Below the pieces are notes generated by a model, which saw nothing but the letters and a program-made list of their open reading frames with translations, was not told the origin of the DNA and did no database searches. Source: Flavobacterium daemonense (GTDB taxonomy: Bacteria > Bacteroidota > Bacteroidia > Flavobacteriales > Flavobacteriaceae). From it: a stretch of 64,000 bases of DNA. Positions 1 through 7,254 of the stretch are shown one piece after another. How positions within the stretch are numbered: the stretch's first letter is position 1; each line of letters starts with the position of its first letter. Both the position numbers and the translations under genes were made by a program. The stretch lies in the NCBI RefSeq assembly GCF_007341385.1, contig NZ_VJYD01000003.1, forward strand, positions 62,001 to 126,000, given 5' to 3'.

Positions 1-382
1 CAATATCAGTCGCCATCGGAATTCCAGCGCCATTTTGAGTGGGAGTGCCAAAATTTAATGCAAGGAAAATCGCTGCCGGGACTAACATTCCGCCGAGTGC
101 AGCCATTATTGGCAACGAAGCATTTTTTATGTTAGATAATTCGCCGTGATAAATTTCTCTCTCTAATTCTAAACCAATCAATAAAAAGAAAATAGTCATC
201 AATCCGTCATTTATCCAATGTGTGATCGAATGTCCTCCCAAATCTTTCTCCCAAAAAGCAACATATTCAGCCGAATAAGCAGAATTTGCTAAATACAAAG
301 AACAGATCGTTACAAACAACAAAAGCAGTCCTCCAGATTTTTCGTTATTAAAGAAAGAATTAAAAGTTTTGGTTAATTTCAT
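1..382 (-). CDS. nhaA: Na+/H+ antiporter NhaA, N-terminal part (cut by window edge)
   Basis: The first 127 residues of an inner-membrane sodium/proton antiporter are present; the rest lies beyond base 1. The protein opens MKLTKTFNSFF, then a hydrophobic first helix (GGLLLLFVTIC), then the second-helix signature NDGLMTIFFLLIGLELERE that is typical of NhaA. The visible part ends in GIPMATDI, matching the ATDI stretch that carries an ion-binding aspartate in the E. coli protein. NhaA exports Na+ in exchange for protons and supports pH and salt tolerance. It is transcribed away from the dehydrogenase at 622, with repeat-rich DNA between them. Family assignment is firm; whether the gene is intact cannot be seen. 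Confidence 0.93.
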   Translation of the reverse strand, partial: MKLTKTFNSFFNNEKSGGLLLLFVTICSLYLANSAYSAEYVAFWEKDLGGHSITHWINDGLMTIFFLLIGLELEREIYHGELSNIKNASLPIMAALGGMLVPAAIFLALNFGTPTQNGAGIPMATDI

Positions 383-461
383 TTTAGAAGGATTATGAAG
401 ATTTAAAAGAAGAAAAAGCTTTCTTTGAGGCTTATATTTCCAAAGTTAAAAAATTTAATCT

Positions 462-485
462 CGCAAAGGCGCAAAGGCGCAAAGT
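462..485. repeat. Tandem octamer repeat CGCAAAGG x3
   Basis: Three consecutive octamers (CGCAAAGG, CGCAAAGG, CGCAAAGT) lie in the spacer between nhaA and the dehydrogenase. The reverse complement resembles the CTTTGCGG-type sequence at 31165-31182, so this is probably one copy of a dispersed intergenic family. Confidence 0.7.
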
Positions 486-517
486 TTTACTTATTGACTT
501 CGGAAAAAAAGGTTGAG

Positions 518-546
518 AATCTGCTCAAATCTGCATAATCTGCGTG
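518..546. repeat. Tandem AATCTGC repeat, period 9-10
   Basis: Three AATCTGC cores begin at 518, 528 and 537, immediately after the CGCAAAGG octamers. Their ATCTGC core recurs in the inverted repeats that flank bioDA (28998-29104 and 31070-31149), suggesting a related dispersed family. Confidence 0.6.
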
Positions 547-571
547 AAAAAATCTTTATGATTCTGGTGAC

Positions 572-600
572 TTGAAAAATTCAAATTAACCGTATTTTTG
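572..600 (+). promoter_or_regulatory. Bacteroidota-type promoter for the 622 gene
   Basis: TTG at 572-574 and TATTTTTG at 593-600 are separated by 18 bp, matching the -33/-7 TTG-N17-19-TAnnTTTG consensus known for Flavobacterium. The start codon at 622 lies about 15 bases beyond the expected transcription start. Confidence 0.75.
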
Positions 601-621
601 TACTATTAAAATTCAAAAGAA

Positions 622-1584
622 ATGAGTGTAAAAATTCTTCATATAGACAGTAACAATCCAATTCTTTGGAATCAATTGGAAGAAGCGGGTTTTGAAAACC
701 ACGCCGATTTTAAATCTTCAAAAGAAGAAATCGAAGCCAAAATCAAGGATTATAACGGAATTGTAATTCGCAGCCGATTCAAGATTGATAAGACTTTTTT
801 AGATAATGCAACAAACTTGCAATTCATTGCCAGAGTGGGTGCAGGTCTTGAAAGTATTGACTGTGAGTATGCTGAGAGCAAAGGAATTCATTTAATTGCA
901 GCGCCTGAAGGGAATAGAAATGCAGTTGCAGAACATTCGCTGGGCGTAATATTGTCGCTTTTCAATAATTTGAATCAGGCTGACGCCGAGATTAAAGCCG
1001 GACATTGGAATCGTGAAAGCAATCGTGGTCATGAATTGGACGGAAAAACGGTCGGAATTATTGGCTATGGAAACATGGGGAAAGCTTTCGCCAAAAAACT
1101 TCGCGGTTTTGATGTTGAGGTTTTATTTTATGATATTCTTGAAAATATTGGCGATGAAAATGCCAAACAGGTTTCGTTGTCAGAACTTCAAAAAAGAGCC
1201 GATGTTTTGAGTCTTCATTTGCCTTGGACGCCACAAACAGACAAAATGGTCGACGCAGCTTTTATAAACGCATTTGCAAAGCCATTTTGGATCATAAACA
1301 CCTCGCGCGGTAAAAATATCGTCACAGCAGATTTAGTTGAAGCTATGAAGTCTAAAAAAGTTCTAGGTGCAGGTTTGGATGTTTTGGAGTATGAGAAATT
1401 ATCGTTTGAAACTTTGTTTCAGGATAAAAATACGCCAGAAGCATTTCAATATTTGCTTGAAGCCAAAAATGTTTTGTTGACGCCTCACATCGCTGGTTGG
1501 ACTTTTGAAAGCCATGAACGTTTGGCTCAGGTAATCGTCGATAAAATCAAAGCGGTTTATGCAGGCGGCGTTTTTAAAGCGTAA
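622..1584 (+). CDS. D-2-hydroxyacid dehydrogenase (phosphoglycerate dehydrogenase-like)
   Basis: This 320-residue cytosolic NAD-dependent oxidoreductase has the layout of the D-isomer 2-hydroxyacid dehydrogenases. A split substrate domain carries RVGAGLESID at 71-80. A Rossmann domain carries G-Y-G-N-M-G at 148-153. The catalytic set is Arg229 (in NTSRG), Glu257 and His289 (in TPHIAGW). There is no C-terminal ACT domain, so it is a short form not set up for serine feedback. Closest by feel are bacterial 3-phosphoglycerate dehydrogenases (SerA-like), but serC is not adjacent and the substrate cannot be read from sequence, so no gene symbol is given. It is a single-gene unit with its own promoter at 572-600. 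Confidence 0.9.
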   Translation: MSVKILHIDSNNPILWNQLEEAGFENHADFKSSKEEIEAKIKDYNGIVIRSRFKIDKTFLDNATNLQFIARVGAGLESIDCEYAESKGIHLIAAPEGNRNAVAEHSLGVILSLFNNLNQADAEIKAGHWNRESNRGHELDGKTVGIIGYGNMGKAFAKKLRGFDVEVLFYDILENIGDENAKQVSLSELQKRADVLSLHLPWTPQTDKMVDAAFINAFAKPFWIINTSRGKNIVTADLVEAMKSKKVLGAGLDVLEYEKLSFETLFQDKNTPEAFQYLLEAKNVLLTPHIAGWTFESHERLAQVIVDKIKAVYAGGVFKA

Positions 1585-1614
1585 TTTTTTGCAGGACTTT
1601 ACTTTATCTTAGTG

Positions 1615-1634
1615 TTATCGTAATTTTACGATAA
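1615..1634. other. Short inverted repeat after the dehydrogenase gene
   Basis: TTATCGTA at 1615-1622 and its exact complement TACGATAA at 1627-1634 flank a 4-base loop. It lies 30 bases past the stop codon and has only a weak T-rich tail, so it is at best a poor terminator. Confidence 0.35.
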
Positions 1635-1687
1635 GTATTTTCTGTAAATTTGACATCTTCGATTAGTTTTTAAAGTTATTTTTCGTT

Positions 1688-1716
1688 AATATTGTTATTG
1701 CATTTTTAACAATATT
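1688..1716. promoter_or_regulatory. Perfect 10-bp inverted repeat upstream of the TM2 gene
   Basis: AATATTGTTA (1688-1697) and TAACAATATT (1707-1716) form a perfect dyad with a 9-base spacer, 59 bases before the TM2 start. There is no T run, so an operator or mRNA stem is more likely than a terminator. The function is not known. Confidence 0.4.
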
Positions 1717-1775
1717 TTCGAAAAGGAGCCGCCGAAAATCCTTAAAAGAGTAGGTTTTAATTAATCGGATAAAAA

Positions 1776-2051
1776 ATGGAAAATACAAAGTACGAGGCTT
1801 GGAATACTCCGTCGCGCCCACGGGAAGAAAACAAAAAAATCTCAGCGGGAATTCTGGCTATTTTAGTTGGTGTTCTAGGAATTCATAAGTTTTATTTAGG
1901 CTATACAAAAGAAGGCATTATTCAGTTGCTTTTAGGCTTAATGTGTGGTGTTGGTGGTTTGATTGGTCTTATAGAAGGAATTATATACTTAACAAAAACA
2001 GATGAAGAGTTTTTTGAGACTTATCAAATAGGTTATAAAGGCTGGTTTTAA
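1776..2051 (+). CDS. TM2-domain membrane protein
   Basis: This is a 91-residue protein with a polar N-terminus (about 20 residues) followed by the TM2 domain. One helix (ISAGILAILVGVLGIHKFYL) and a second (IIQLLLGLMCGVGGLIGLIEGI) are joined by a short charged turn, with the conserved G-x-H-x-F-Y-L-G motif between them. TM2 proteins are small inner-membrane proteins of unknown biochemical role. The end (YQIGYKGWF) is typical of flavobacterial versions. It stands alone, with an inverted repeat upstream at 1688-1716 and a strong bidirectional terminator directly after it. The start is the first ATG after an A-rich stretch. Confidence 0.87.
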   Translation: MENTKYEAWNTPSRPREENKKISAGILAILVGVLGIHKFYLGYTKEGIIQLLLGLMCGVGGLIGLIEGIIYLTKTDEEFFETYQIGYKGWF

Positions 2052-2060
2052 AATAAAAAA

Positions 2061-2091
2061 AATCCCAATCACGAATGATTGGGATTTTTTT
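2061..2091. terminator. Bidirectional intrinsic terminator
   Basis: A perfect 10-bp stem (AATCCCAATC / GATTGGGATT) with a 6-base loop is flanked by an A tract and a T tract. It serves both the TM2 gene and the convergent olsF gene. Confidence 0.9.
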
Positions 2092-2108
2092 ATTTTGAGT
2101 GTATTTGA

Positions 2109-3911
2109 TTAATCTTCTTTTTCAGAAAGCTTTTTTTCTAATTCAATTTGAAACTCTTCAATAACTGGTTTCATCGTGCTTTCTGGAATATCAGCAATTC
2201 TGATATACATTAAGCCGTCAACAGCATTATTGAATAACGGATCAACATTGAATGCAACAACTCTTGCGTTTTGTTTGATATACTTTTTGATTAAAACCGG
2301 CAAACGTAAATTTCCTGGTTCTAGTTCGTCAATAATTTTATCGAATTTATTTAAATCAGATTCGGCTTCGTCAAAAATAAAGTCTTTGTCGGCATCTTTC
2401 AGTTTTACTTTATAAGCTTTCTTCGGATGAATATATTGCGCAATATATGGATCGTAATAATTTGACTTCATAAATTCAATCATCAATGATTTAGAGAAAT
2501 CAGAGAATTGATTGCTGATACTCACGCCTCCTAATAAATATTTATGTTCTGGATGACGCAATGTAGTATGAATAATTCCTTTCCAAAGCAAGAATAAAGG
2601 CATTGGTTTTTGCTGGTATTCACGAATGATGAAAGCACGTCCCATTTCAATTGATTTGTGCATCATGTCGTGAAGTTCCTGCTCAAATCTAAAAAGATCT
2701 GTAAGGTAAAAACCTTCGATTCCGTATTTCGGATAAATCTCAGATCCTAATCCCATACGGTAAGCTCCTGCGATTTTCTTTGTATCATCATCCCACAAAA
2801 ACATATGATGATAATATTGGTCGTATTGATCTAAATCGATCGATTCATTTGTTCCTTCGCCAACTTCACGGAAAGTGATTTCGCGTAGACGACCAATTTC
2901 ATGCAAGATATTCGGAATTGATTTTGCTCTAGCAAAAAACACTTCATAATTTTTACTTTGCAATAAACGGCAGTCGCTGTTTCTTAACGCATCAACTTCA
3001 GCAATCATTTTTGATTCATTGGCTGGCGTTGCGATTTTTTTAGGTGCTTTTGGTATTTTTAAGCTTGCTGTATCAATAAGTTTAGTATCCTTTTCAAAAG
3101 GATTCGCAAGCATATACGTTTTCTTTCTTAAAAATTCTGAATATTCTTCAAACGATTCGATTTCGTTTTGTTCGTTTACAGAAATTGGTTTTCCAATACG
3201 TACTTTGATTACTCGGTCTTTCTGCGTAAGCAATTCAGATGGAAGTTTTGCTGTACGCAAAGTGTCGTCTATTTTTGAAAGCCAATAGAATAACTTACTG
3301 TTTTTAGCATGGAAATAAATAGGAACTACAGGAACTTTTGCTTTTCTGATTAATTTCAAAGCGCCTTCTTCCCAAGGTTTGTCAACCATCAATTTTCCGT
3401 CTTTGTATGTTGAAACTTCTCCGGCAGGGAAAATTCCTAAAGGTTTTCCATCGCTTAAGTGGCGCAACGTTTCTTTGATTCCAACCACGCTTGATTTTGC
3501 ATCCTTATGATTTTCAAAAGGATTAACCGGCATGATGTATTTTTTAAGCGGAACAATTCTGTGCAACAAAAAGTTTGCAATAATTTTGAAATTTGGCTCT
3601 CTTTCCAACATTAATTTCAAAAGCAAAATACCATCAATTCCTCCAAGCGGATGATTTGAAATGGTAATATACGGCCCATCTTTAGGCAAGCGTTTTAAAT
3701 CTTCTTCTGGGATTTCAAATTTGATTTCCATCTCATCCAAAATTCCATTTAAAAACGCAACATCCTCTAAATGCTTATTGTGATCATAAATTTTATTAAG
3801 GGTAGAGATCTTAAGAACCTTCATAAGAATCCAGCCAGAAAAAGTACCGAATACTCCGTACTTATCAACATTTATTGCCTTTGCAACTTCTTTCGCGGTA
3901 ACTAAACCCAT
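2109..3911 (-). CDS. olsF: Bifunctional ornithine/glycine-lipid acyltransferase OlsF-like
   Basis: The 600-residue protein joins two acyltransferase domains. Residues about 75-270 form a PlsC-type O-acyltransferase with SNHPLGGIDG (His87 to Asp93) and FPAGEVST at 161-168. Residues about 310-560 resemble the GNAT/hemolysin-like OlsB N-acyltransferase (REITFREVGEGTN near 345, then YYHHMFLWDD). OlsF enzymes of Serratia and Flavobacterium johnsoniae use this arrangement to make ornithine lipids: the C-terminal part puts a 3-hydroxyacyl chain on the amino group and the N-terminal part esterifies that hydroxyl. The active motif is HPLGGID, with five rather than four residues between His and Asp. 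It is monocistronic and convergent with the TM2 gene. Amino-acid specificity (ornithine or glycine) cannot be read from sequence. Confidence 0.8.
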   Translation of the reverse strand: MGLVTAKEVAKAINVDKYGVFGTFSGWILMKVLKISTLNKIYDHNKHLEDVAFLNGILDEMEIKFEIPEEDLKRLPKDGPYITISNHPLGGIDGILLLKLMLEREPNFKIIANFLLHRIVPLKKYIMPVNPFENHKDAKSSVVGIKETLRHLSDGKPLGIFPAGEVSTYKDGKLMVDKPWEEGALKLIRKAKVPVVPIYFHAKNSKLFYWLSKIDDTLRTAKLPSELLTQKDRVIKVRIGKPISVNEQNEIESFEEYSEFLRKKTYMLANPFEKDTKLIDTASLKIPKAPKKIATPANESKMIAEVDALRNSDCRLLQSKNYEVFFARAKSIPNILHEIGRLREITFREVGEGTNESIDLDQYDQYYHHMFLWDDDTKKIAGAYRMGLGSEIYPKYGIEGFYLTDLFRFEQELHDMMHKSIEMGRAFIIREYQQKPMPLFLLWKGIIHTTLRHPEHKYLLGGVSISNQFSDFSKSLMIEFMKSNYYDPYIAQYIHPKKAYKVKLKDADKDFIFDEAESDLNKFDKIIDELEPGNLRLPVLIKKYIKQNARVVAFNVDPLFNNAVDGLMYIRIADIPESTMKPVIEEFQIELEKKLSEKED

Positions 3912-4031
3912 GTACTATTTTTAAATTATTAGAGCAGCCAACAAAGATAACAAAAAACTCTACTTTTCCTTTATTCAAACATAAACTTTCCACTTTTTTA
4001 TTACATTTGGAATCCTAAAAAAAATACCGAG

Positions 4032-4793
4032 ATGAAAATTATTTCTTATAATGTAAACGGAATCCGTGCTGCAATTACTAAAGGTTTTATTGAATGGCTG
4101 GAAGCAGCAAATCCAGATGTGATCTGTCTTCAGGAAATTAAAGCAACACAGGATCAAATTCCGGTTGAGGCTATAACGGCTGCCGGCTATCCGTACCAAT
4201 ATTATTACCCTGCAACAAAAAAAGGATATAGCGGTGTTGCGATTTTATCGAAAACAGAGCCAAAGGCTGTGGTGTATGGAACTGGAATTCATCATATGGA
4301 TTTTGAAGGACGTAACTTGCGTGCCGATTTCGAAGATGTTTCGGTAATGAGTTTATACCTTCCGTCAGGAACAAATATTGAAAGATTGGATCATAAATTT
4401 ATGTTTATGGATGATTTTCAAGCGTATATTAACGAACTGAAAATGACTATTCCGAATTTGATTATCTGTGGTGATTATAATATTTGTCACGAAGCGATTG
4501 ATATTCATGATCCTGTGCGAAACAAAACGGTTTCAGGATTTTTGCCTGCAGAACGCGCTTGGCTAGATGGTTTTATGAAATCTGGTTTTATTGATAGTTT
4601 CCGTCATTTTAATAAAGATCCGCATCATTATTCTTGGTGGAGTTACCGTGCTGGAGCTAGAGGAAACAATAAAGGTTGGCGCATCGATTACAACTTGGTG
4701 AGTAATTCAATGGAGCATCGATTAAAGCGTGCTGTTATTCTTCGAGATGCTGTTCATTCAGATCATTGTCCAGTTTTAGTCGAAATCGAGTAA
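4032..4793 (+). CDS. xth: Exodeoxyribonuclease III (AP endonuclease)
   Basis: A 253-residue metal-dependent DNA-repair nuclease of the exonuclease III/APE1 family. All signature blocks are present: NVNGIRAA at 8-14, LQEIKA with catalytic Glu35, GDYN with Asp148 and Asn150, WRIDYNLVS with Asp219, and HSDHCPV with the Asp244-His245 pair. The length is normal for bacterial ExoA/Xth. The enzyme cuts at abasic sites and degrades 3' ends during base excision repair in the cytosol. A TACATTTG box at 4002-4009 could be the -7 element, although no clear TTG lies at the right distance. An OmpA lipoprotein gene follows 74 bases later on the same strand. Confidence 0.95.
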   Translation: MKIISYNVNGIRAAITKGFIEWLEAANPDVICLQEIKATQDQIPVEAITAAGYPYQYYYPATKKGYSGVAILSKTEPKAVVYGTGIHHMDFEGRNLRADFEDVSVMSLYLPSGTNIERLDHKFMFMDDFQAYINELKMTIPNLIICGDYNICHEAIDIHDPVRNKTVSGFLPAERAWLDGFMKSGFIDSFRHFNKDPHHYSWWSYRAGARGNNKGWRIDYNLVSNSMEHRLKRAVILRDAVHSDHCPVLVEIE

Positions 4794-4867
4794 AGTTTGG
4801 TATTGTTCTTGCTGAAAGAAGAATAATCGAAAACAGAATTATTAATACCCCAAAATAACACCAAAAA

Positions 4868-5812
4868 ATGATTAGAAAAGCCTCGATTGGATTAGTAGTT
4901 TTAGCTTTGTCTGCAACTTCATGTGTGTCCAAAAAGATTTACAACGATCTTGAAACAAAATATTCAGATTTAAAAAAAGAAAACCGTTCTATTTCTGATG
5001 AAAATGCGAATTTAAAAACTGCTAAAAATCAATTAGAGTTAGATAAAGATAAGCTGACTAAAGATTTGGCTGCAACAAGAGATGATCTTGCAAAACAAAA
5101 AGCAGATCTTGCTGCGGAACAGAAAAAATACAAAGTACTACAAGATTCTTATAATGCATTAGAAAAAAACAGCAATGATGCATTAGAAAGCAATATGGCT
5201 AAAAACCGAGATCTTTTGGCGCAATTGGAAGCGAAATCTAAAAAATTAGCCGATGAACAGGCTCGTTTAGACAAAACCGCAAGCCGATTGAAAGAACTTG
5301 AAGATATGATTGCCGCGAAAGAAGAATCAATGCGAAAACTAAAAGAAACGTTGTCTAAAGCTTTAAACGGTTTTGAAGGAAAAGGTTTGACTGTTGAACA
5401 GAAAAACGGAAAGGTATATGTTTCTATGGAAAATAAATTGCTATTCAATTCTGGAAGCTGGGCTGTTGGAGTTGAAGGAAGAAAAGCGGTTGTGGAACTT
5501 GGAAAAGTTTTGGGAGATAATCCAGATCTTTCGGTTCTGATTGAAGGTCATACTGATGATGATCCATATGCAGGTTCTGGACCAATTGCAAACAACTGGG
5601 ATTTATCTACAAAAAGAGCGACTGCAATTGTGGCAATTTTAAGTGAAAATACTAAAATCAACAAGCAAAAATTAACTGCAGCAGGACGAAGCGAATTTTC
5701 TCCGCTAGCAAGCAACGCGACTCCAGAAGGAAAAGCTAAAAACCGTAGAATCGAAATCATCTTGACGCCAAGATTAGATGAGATTGCGGAGATGCTTAAT
5801 AGTATTAATTAG
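4868..5812 (+). CDS. OmpA-family outer-membrane lipoprotein with long coiled coil
   Basis: A 314-residue lipoprotein. A short signal peptide ends in the lipobox SATSC, with Cys19 lipidated. Residues about 25-165 are a highly charged coiled coil (heptads rich in K, E, L and A). Residues about 190-300 are an OmpA-like peptidoglycan-binding domain with LLFNSGS, IEGHTDDDPY and the closing NRRIEIILTP. Such proteins tether the outer membrane to the cell wall: the lipid sits in the membrane, the coiled coil spans the periplasm, and the C-terminal domain holds peptidoglycan. The residues after Cys19 (VSKKIY) do not resemble the acidic surface-export signal of Bacteroidota, so the protein probably faces the periplasm. 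A terminator follows at 5851-5887. Confidence 0.9.
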   Translation: MIRKASIGLVVLALSATSCVSKKIYNDLETKYSDLKKENRSISDENANLKTAKNQLELDKDKLTKDLAATRDDLAKQKADLAAEQKKYKVLQDSYNALEKNSNDALESNMAKNRDLLAQLEAKSKKLADEQARLDKTASRLKELEDMIAAKEESMRKLKETLSKALNGFEGKGLTVEQKNGKVYVSMENKLLFNSGSWAVGVEGRKAVVELGKVLGDNPDLSVLIEGHTDDDPYAGSGPIANNWDLSTKRATAIVAILSENTKINKQKLTAAGRSEFSPLASNATPEGKAKNRRIEIILTPRLDEIAEMLNSIN

Positions 5813-5814
5813 AG

Positions 5815-5846
5815 ATGCTAAGGTTCTGGGATACTAAGGCTCTAAG
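5815..5846. repeat. Inverted copy of CTTAGnnn octamer repeat
   Basis: Four octamers with CTAAG at their 3' ends (ATGCTAAG, degenerate GTTCTGGG, ATACTAAG, GCTCTAAG) begin three bases after the OmpA-gene stop. This is the reverse complement of the family at 6015-6046, and both arrays are exactly 32 bp. Confidence 0.65.
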
Positions 5847-5850
5847 CTTT

Positions 5851-5887
5851 AAAAAAAGGTGTAAAGATTTACTTTGCACCTTTTTTG
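5851..5887 (+). terminator. Intrinsic terminator of the OmpA-lipoprotein gene
   Basis: The stem GGTGTAAAG / CTTTGCACC (one G-U pair, 5-base loop) sits between an A tract and a T run. Confidence 0.85.
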
Positions 5888-5902
5888 TTTCATAAATACA
5901 AC

Positions 5903-5922
5903 CTTAGTACCTTAGAACCTCA
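5903..5922. repeat. CTTAGnnn octamer repeat, two units
   Basis: CTTAGTAC and CTTAGAAC followed by CTCA. The end CTTAGAACCTCA is identical to the end of the 6015-6050 array. Confidence 0.6.
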
Positions 5923-6014
5923 TAAAAAATCTTGTAGATTTTTTAACTTTTGTAAAATTTCAAGTTGAAAAATTGCATCGTATCTTTGAAGCTTTATCAT
6001 TCCTAAAAGAAAAA

Positions 6015-6050
6015 CTTAGAATCTTAGCAACTTAGCATCTTAGAACCTCA
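6015..6050. repeat. CTTAGnnn octamer repeat, four units, abutting a start codon
   Basis: CTTAGAAT, CTTAGCAA, CTTAGCAT and CTTAGAAC in strict 8-bp register, then CTCA, end three bases before the ATG at 6054. The repeat therefore forms the whole proximal leader of the aldo-keto reductase gene. Confidence 0.75.
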
Positions 6051-6053
6051 AAA

Positions 6054-7091
6054 ATGAAATACACTACATTACCCAACACCGATATAAAAGTTAGTAAAAT
6101 CAATCTCGGAACAATGACTTTTGGTCAGCAAAACACAGAGGCTGAAGGTCACGCGCAAATGGATTATGCTCTTGAAAGAGGCGTAAATTTCTTTGATACC
6201 GCAGAAATGTATTCGGTTCCGGCGAATGAGGCAACTTACGGAAGCACGGAAAAAATTATTGGAACTTGGTTTAAAAAATCAGGAAATCGCGATAAAGTGG
6301 TTTTGGCTTCAAAAATTGCAGGCCCAAATCCGAGTTTTGGTTATATGCGTGAGAAACTGGATTTTTCTCCAGCAAGTATCAAATTTGCGGTTGAGCAAAG
6401 TTTAAAAAGACTTCAGACTGATTATATTGATTTATATCAAATGCATTGGCCAGAAAGAAAAACCAATAATTTCGGACAACGCGCTTTTCATGGACATAAT
6501 GATACCTGGGAAGATAATTTCAGAGAAATTCTAGAAACTTTTGACGGATTAATCAAAGAAGGCAAAATCAAACACATTGGCGTTTCAAATGAAAATTCAT
6601 GGGGAATGATGCGTCTTTTGGAAGAAAGCAAATACAATAATCTGCCAAGAATCCAAACGGTTCAAAATCCTTATAATTTATTGAACCGACTTTTTGAAGT
6701 GAATTCGGCTGAAGTTTCAAAATATGAAAATGTTGGTTTGTTGGCTTATTCGCCATTGGCTTTTGGAGTTTTGACCGGGAAATTCTTAACCGGAGAAAGT
6801 CACCCAAAAGCGAGAATCAATCTTTTTCCGCAATACAAACGTTACAATAGCGAACAATGTACGCAGGCAACAAAATTGTATCAGGAAATTGCTAAAAAAC
6901 ACGGATTAACATTGACGCAATTAGCAATGGGATTTGTATTGCAACAGCCCTTTTTGACAAGTGCGATTATTGGCGCCACAACTTTGGAACAATTAAAAGA
7001 AAATATTGATACAATTGATGTGGTGCTTTCTAAAGAAATCCTTGCCGAAATTGATGCAGTTCAAAGTATAATTCCTGATCCGGCGCCGTAA
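6054..7091 (+). CDS. tas: Aldo/keto reductase, Tas-like
   Basis: A 345-residue NADPH-dependent oxidoreductase, matching E. coli Tas (about 346 residues) in length and in many blocks: LGTMTFGQQN near 18, DTAEMY at 48-53, SLKRLQTDYIDLYQMHWPER at 116-135, IQTVQNPYNLLNR, LLAYSPLAFG and the ending SIIPDPAP. The aldo-keto catalytic set is Asp48, Tyr53, Lys87 and His131. Tas-type enzymes reduce small aldehydes and ketones in the cytosol; the natural substrate is unknown. The start ATG directly follows a CTTAG octamer array, and a perfect 33-bp inverted repeat lies downstream, so the gene is bracketed by dispersed repeat DNA. Confidence 0.9.
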   Translation: MKYTTLPNTDIKVSKINLGTMTFGQQNTEAEGHAQMDYALERGVNFFDTAEMYSVPANEATYGSTEKIIGTWFKKSGNRDKVVLASKIAGPNPSFGYMREKLDFSPASIKFAVEQSLKRLQTDYIDLYQMHWPERKTNNFGQRAFHGHNDTWEDNFREILETFDGLIKEGKIKHIGVSNENSWGMMRLLEESKYNNLPRIQTVQNPYNLLNRLFEVNSAEVSKYENVGLLAYSPLAFGVLTGKFLTGESHPKARINLFPQYKRYNSEQCTQATKLYQEIAKKHGLTLTQLAMGFVLQQPFLTSAIIGATTLEQLKENIDTIDVVLSKEILAEIDAVQSIIPDPAP

Positions 7092-7120
7092 TTTATCACC
7101 AAAGTTTTAAAACTCAATAT

Positions 7121-7224
7121 TGTCATTTCGACTGAAAGGAGAAATCACACTAGAAATTCCGCAAAGTAAATCGTCAATCTTTGTAGAGTTCCTAGTGTGA
7201 TTTCTCCTTTCAGTCGAAATGACA
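7121..7224. repeat. Perfect 33-bp inverted repeat with 38-base loop
   Basis: The left arm is 7121-7153 (begins TGTCATTTCGACTGAAAGG) and the right arm is its exact complement at 7192-7224. It lies between the convergent tas-like and transglycosylase genes. It could end transcription in both directions through a long hairpin, although it has no U-run terminator layout. The TTTCGAC core is shared in style with 26510-26574. Confidence 0.9.
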
Positions 7225-7254
7225 AATCTTCGCCTTTATAGCAATAATAAGTGT

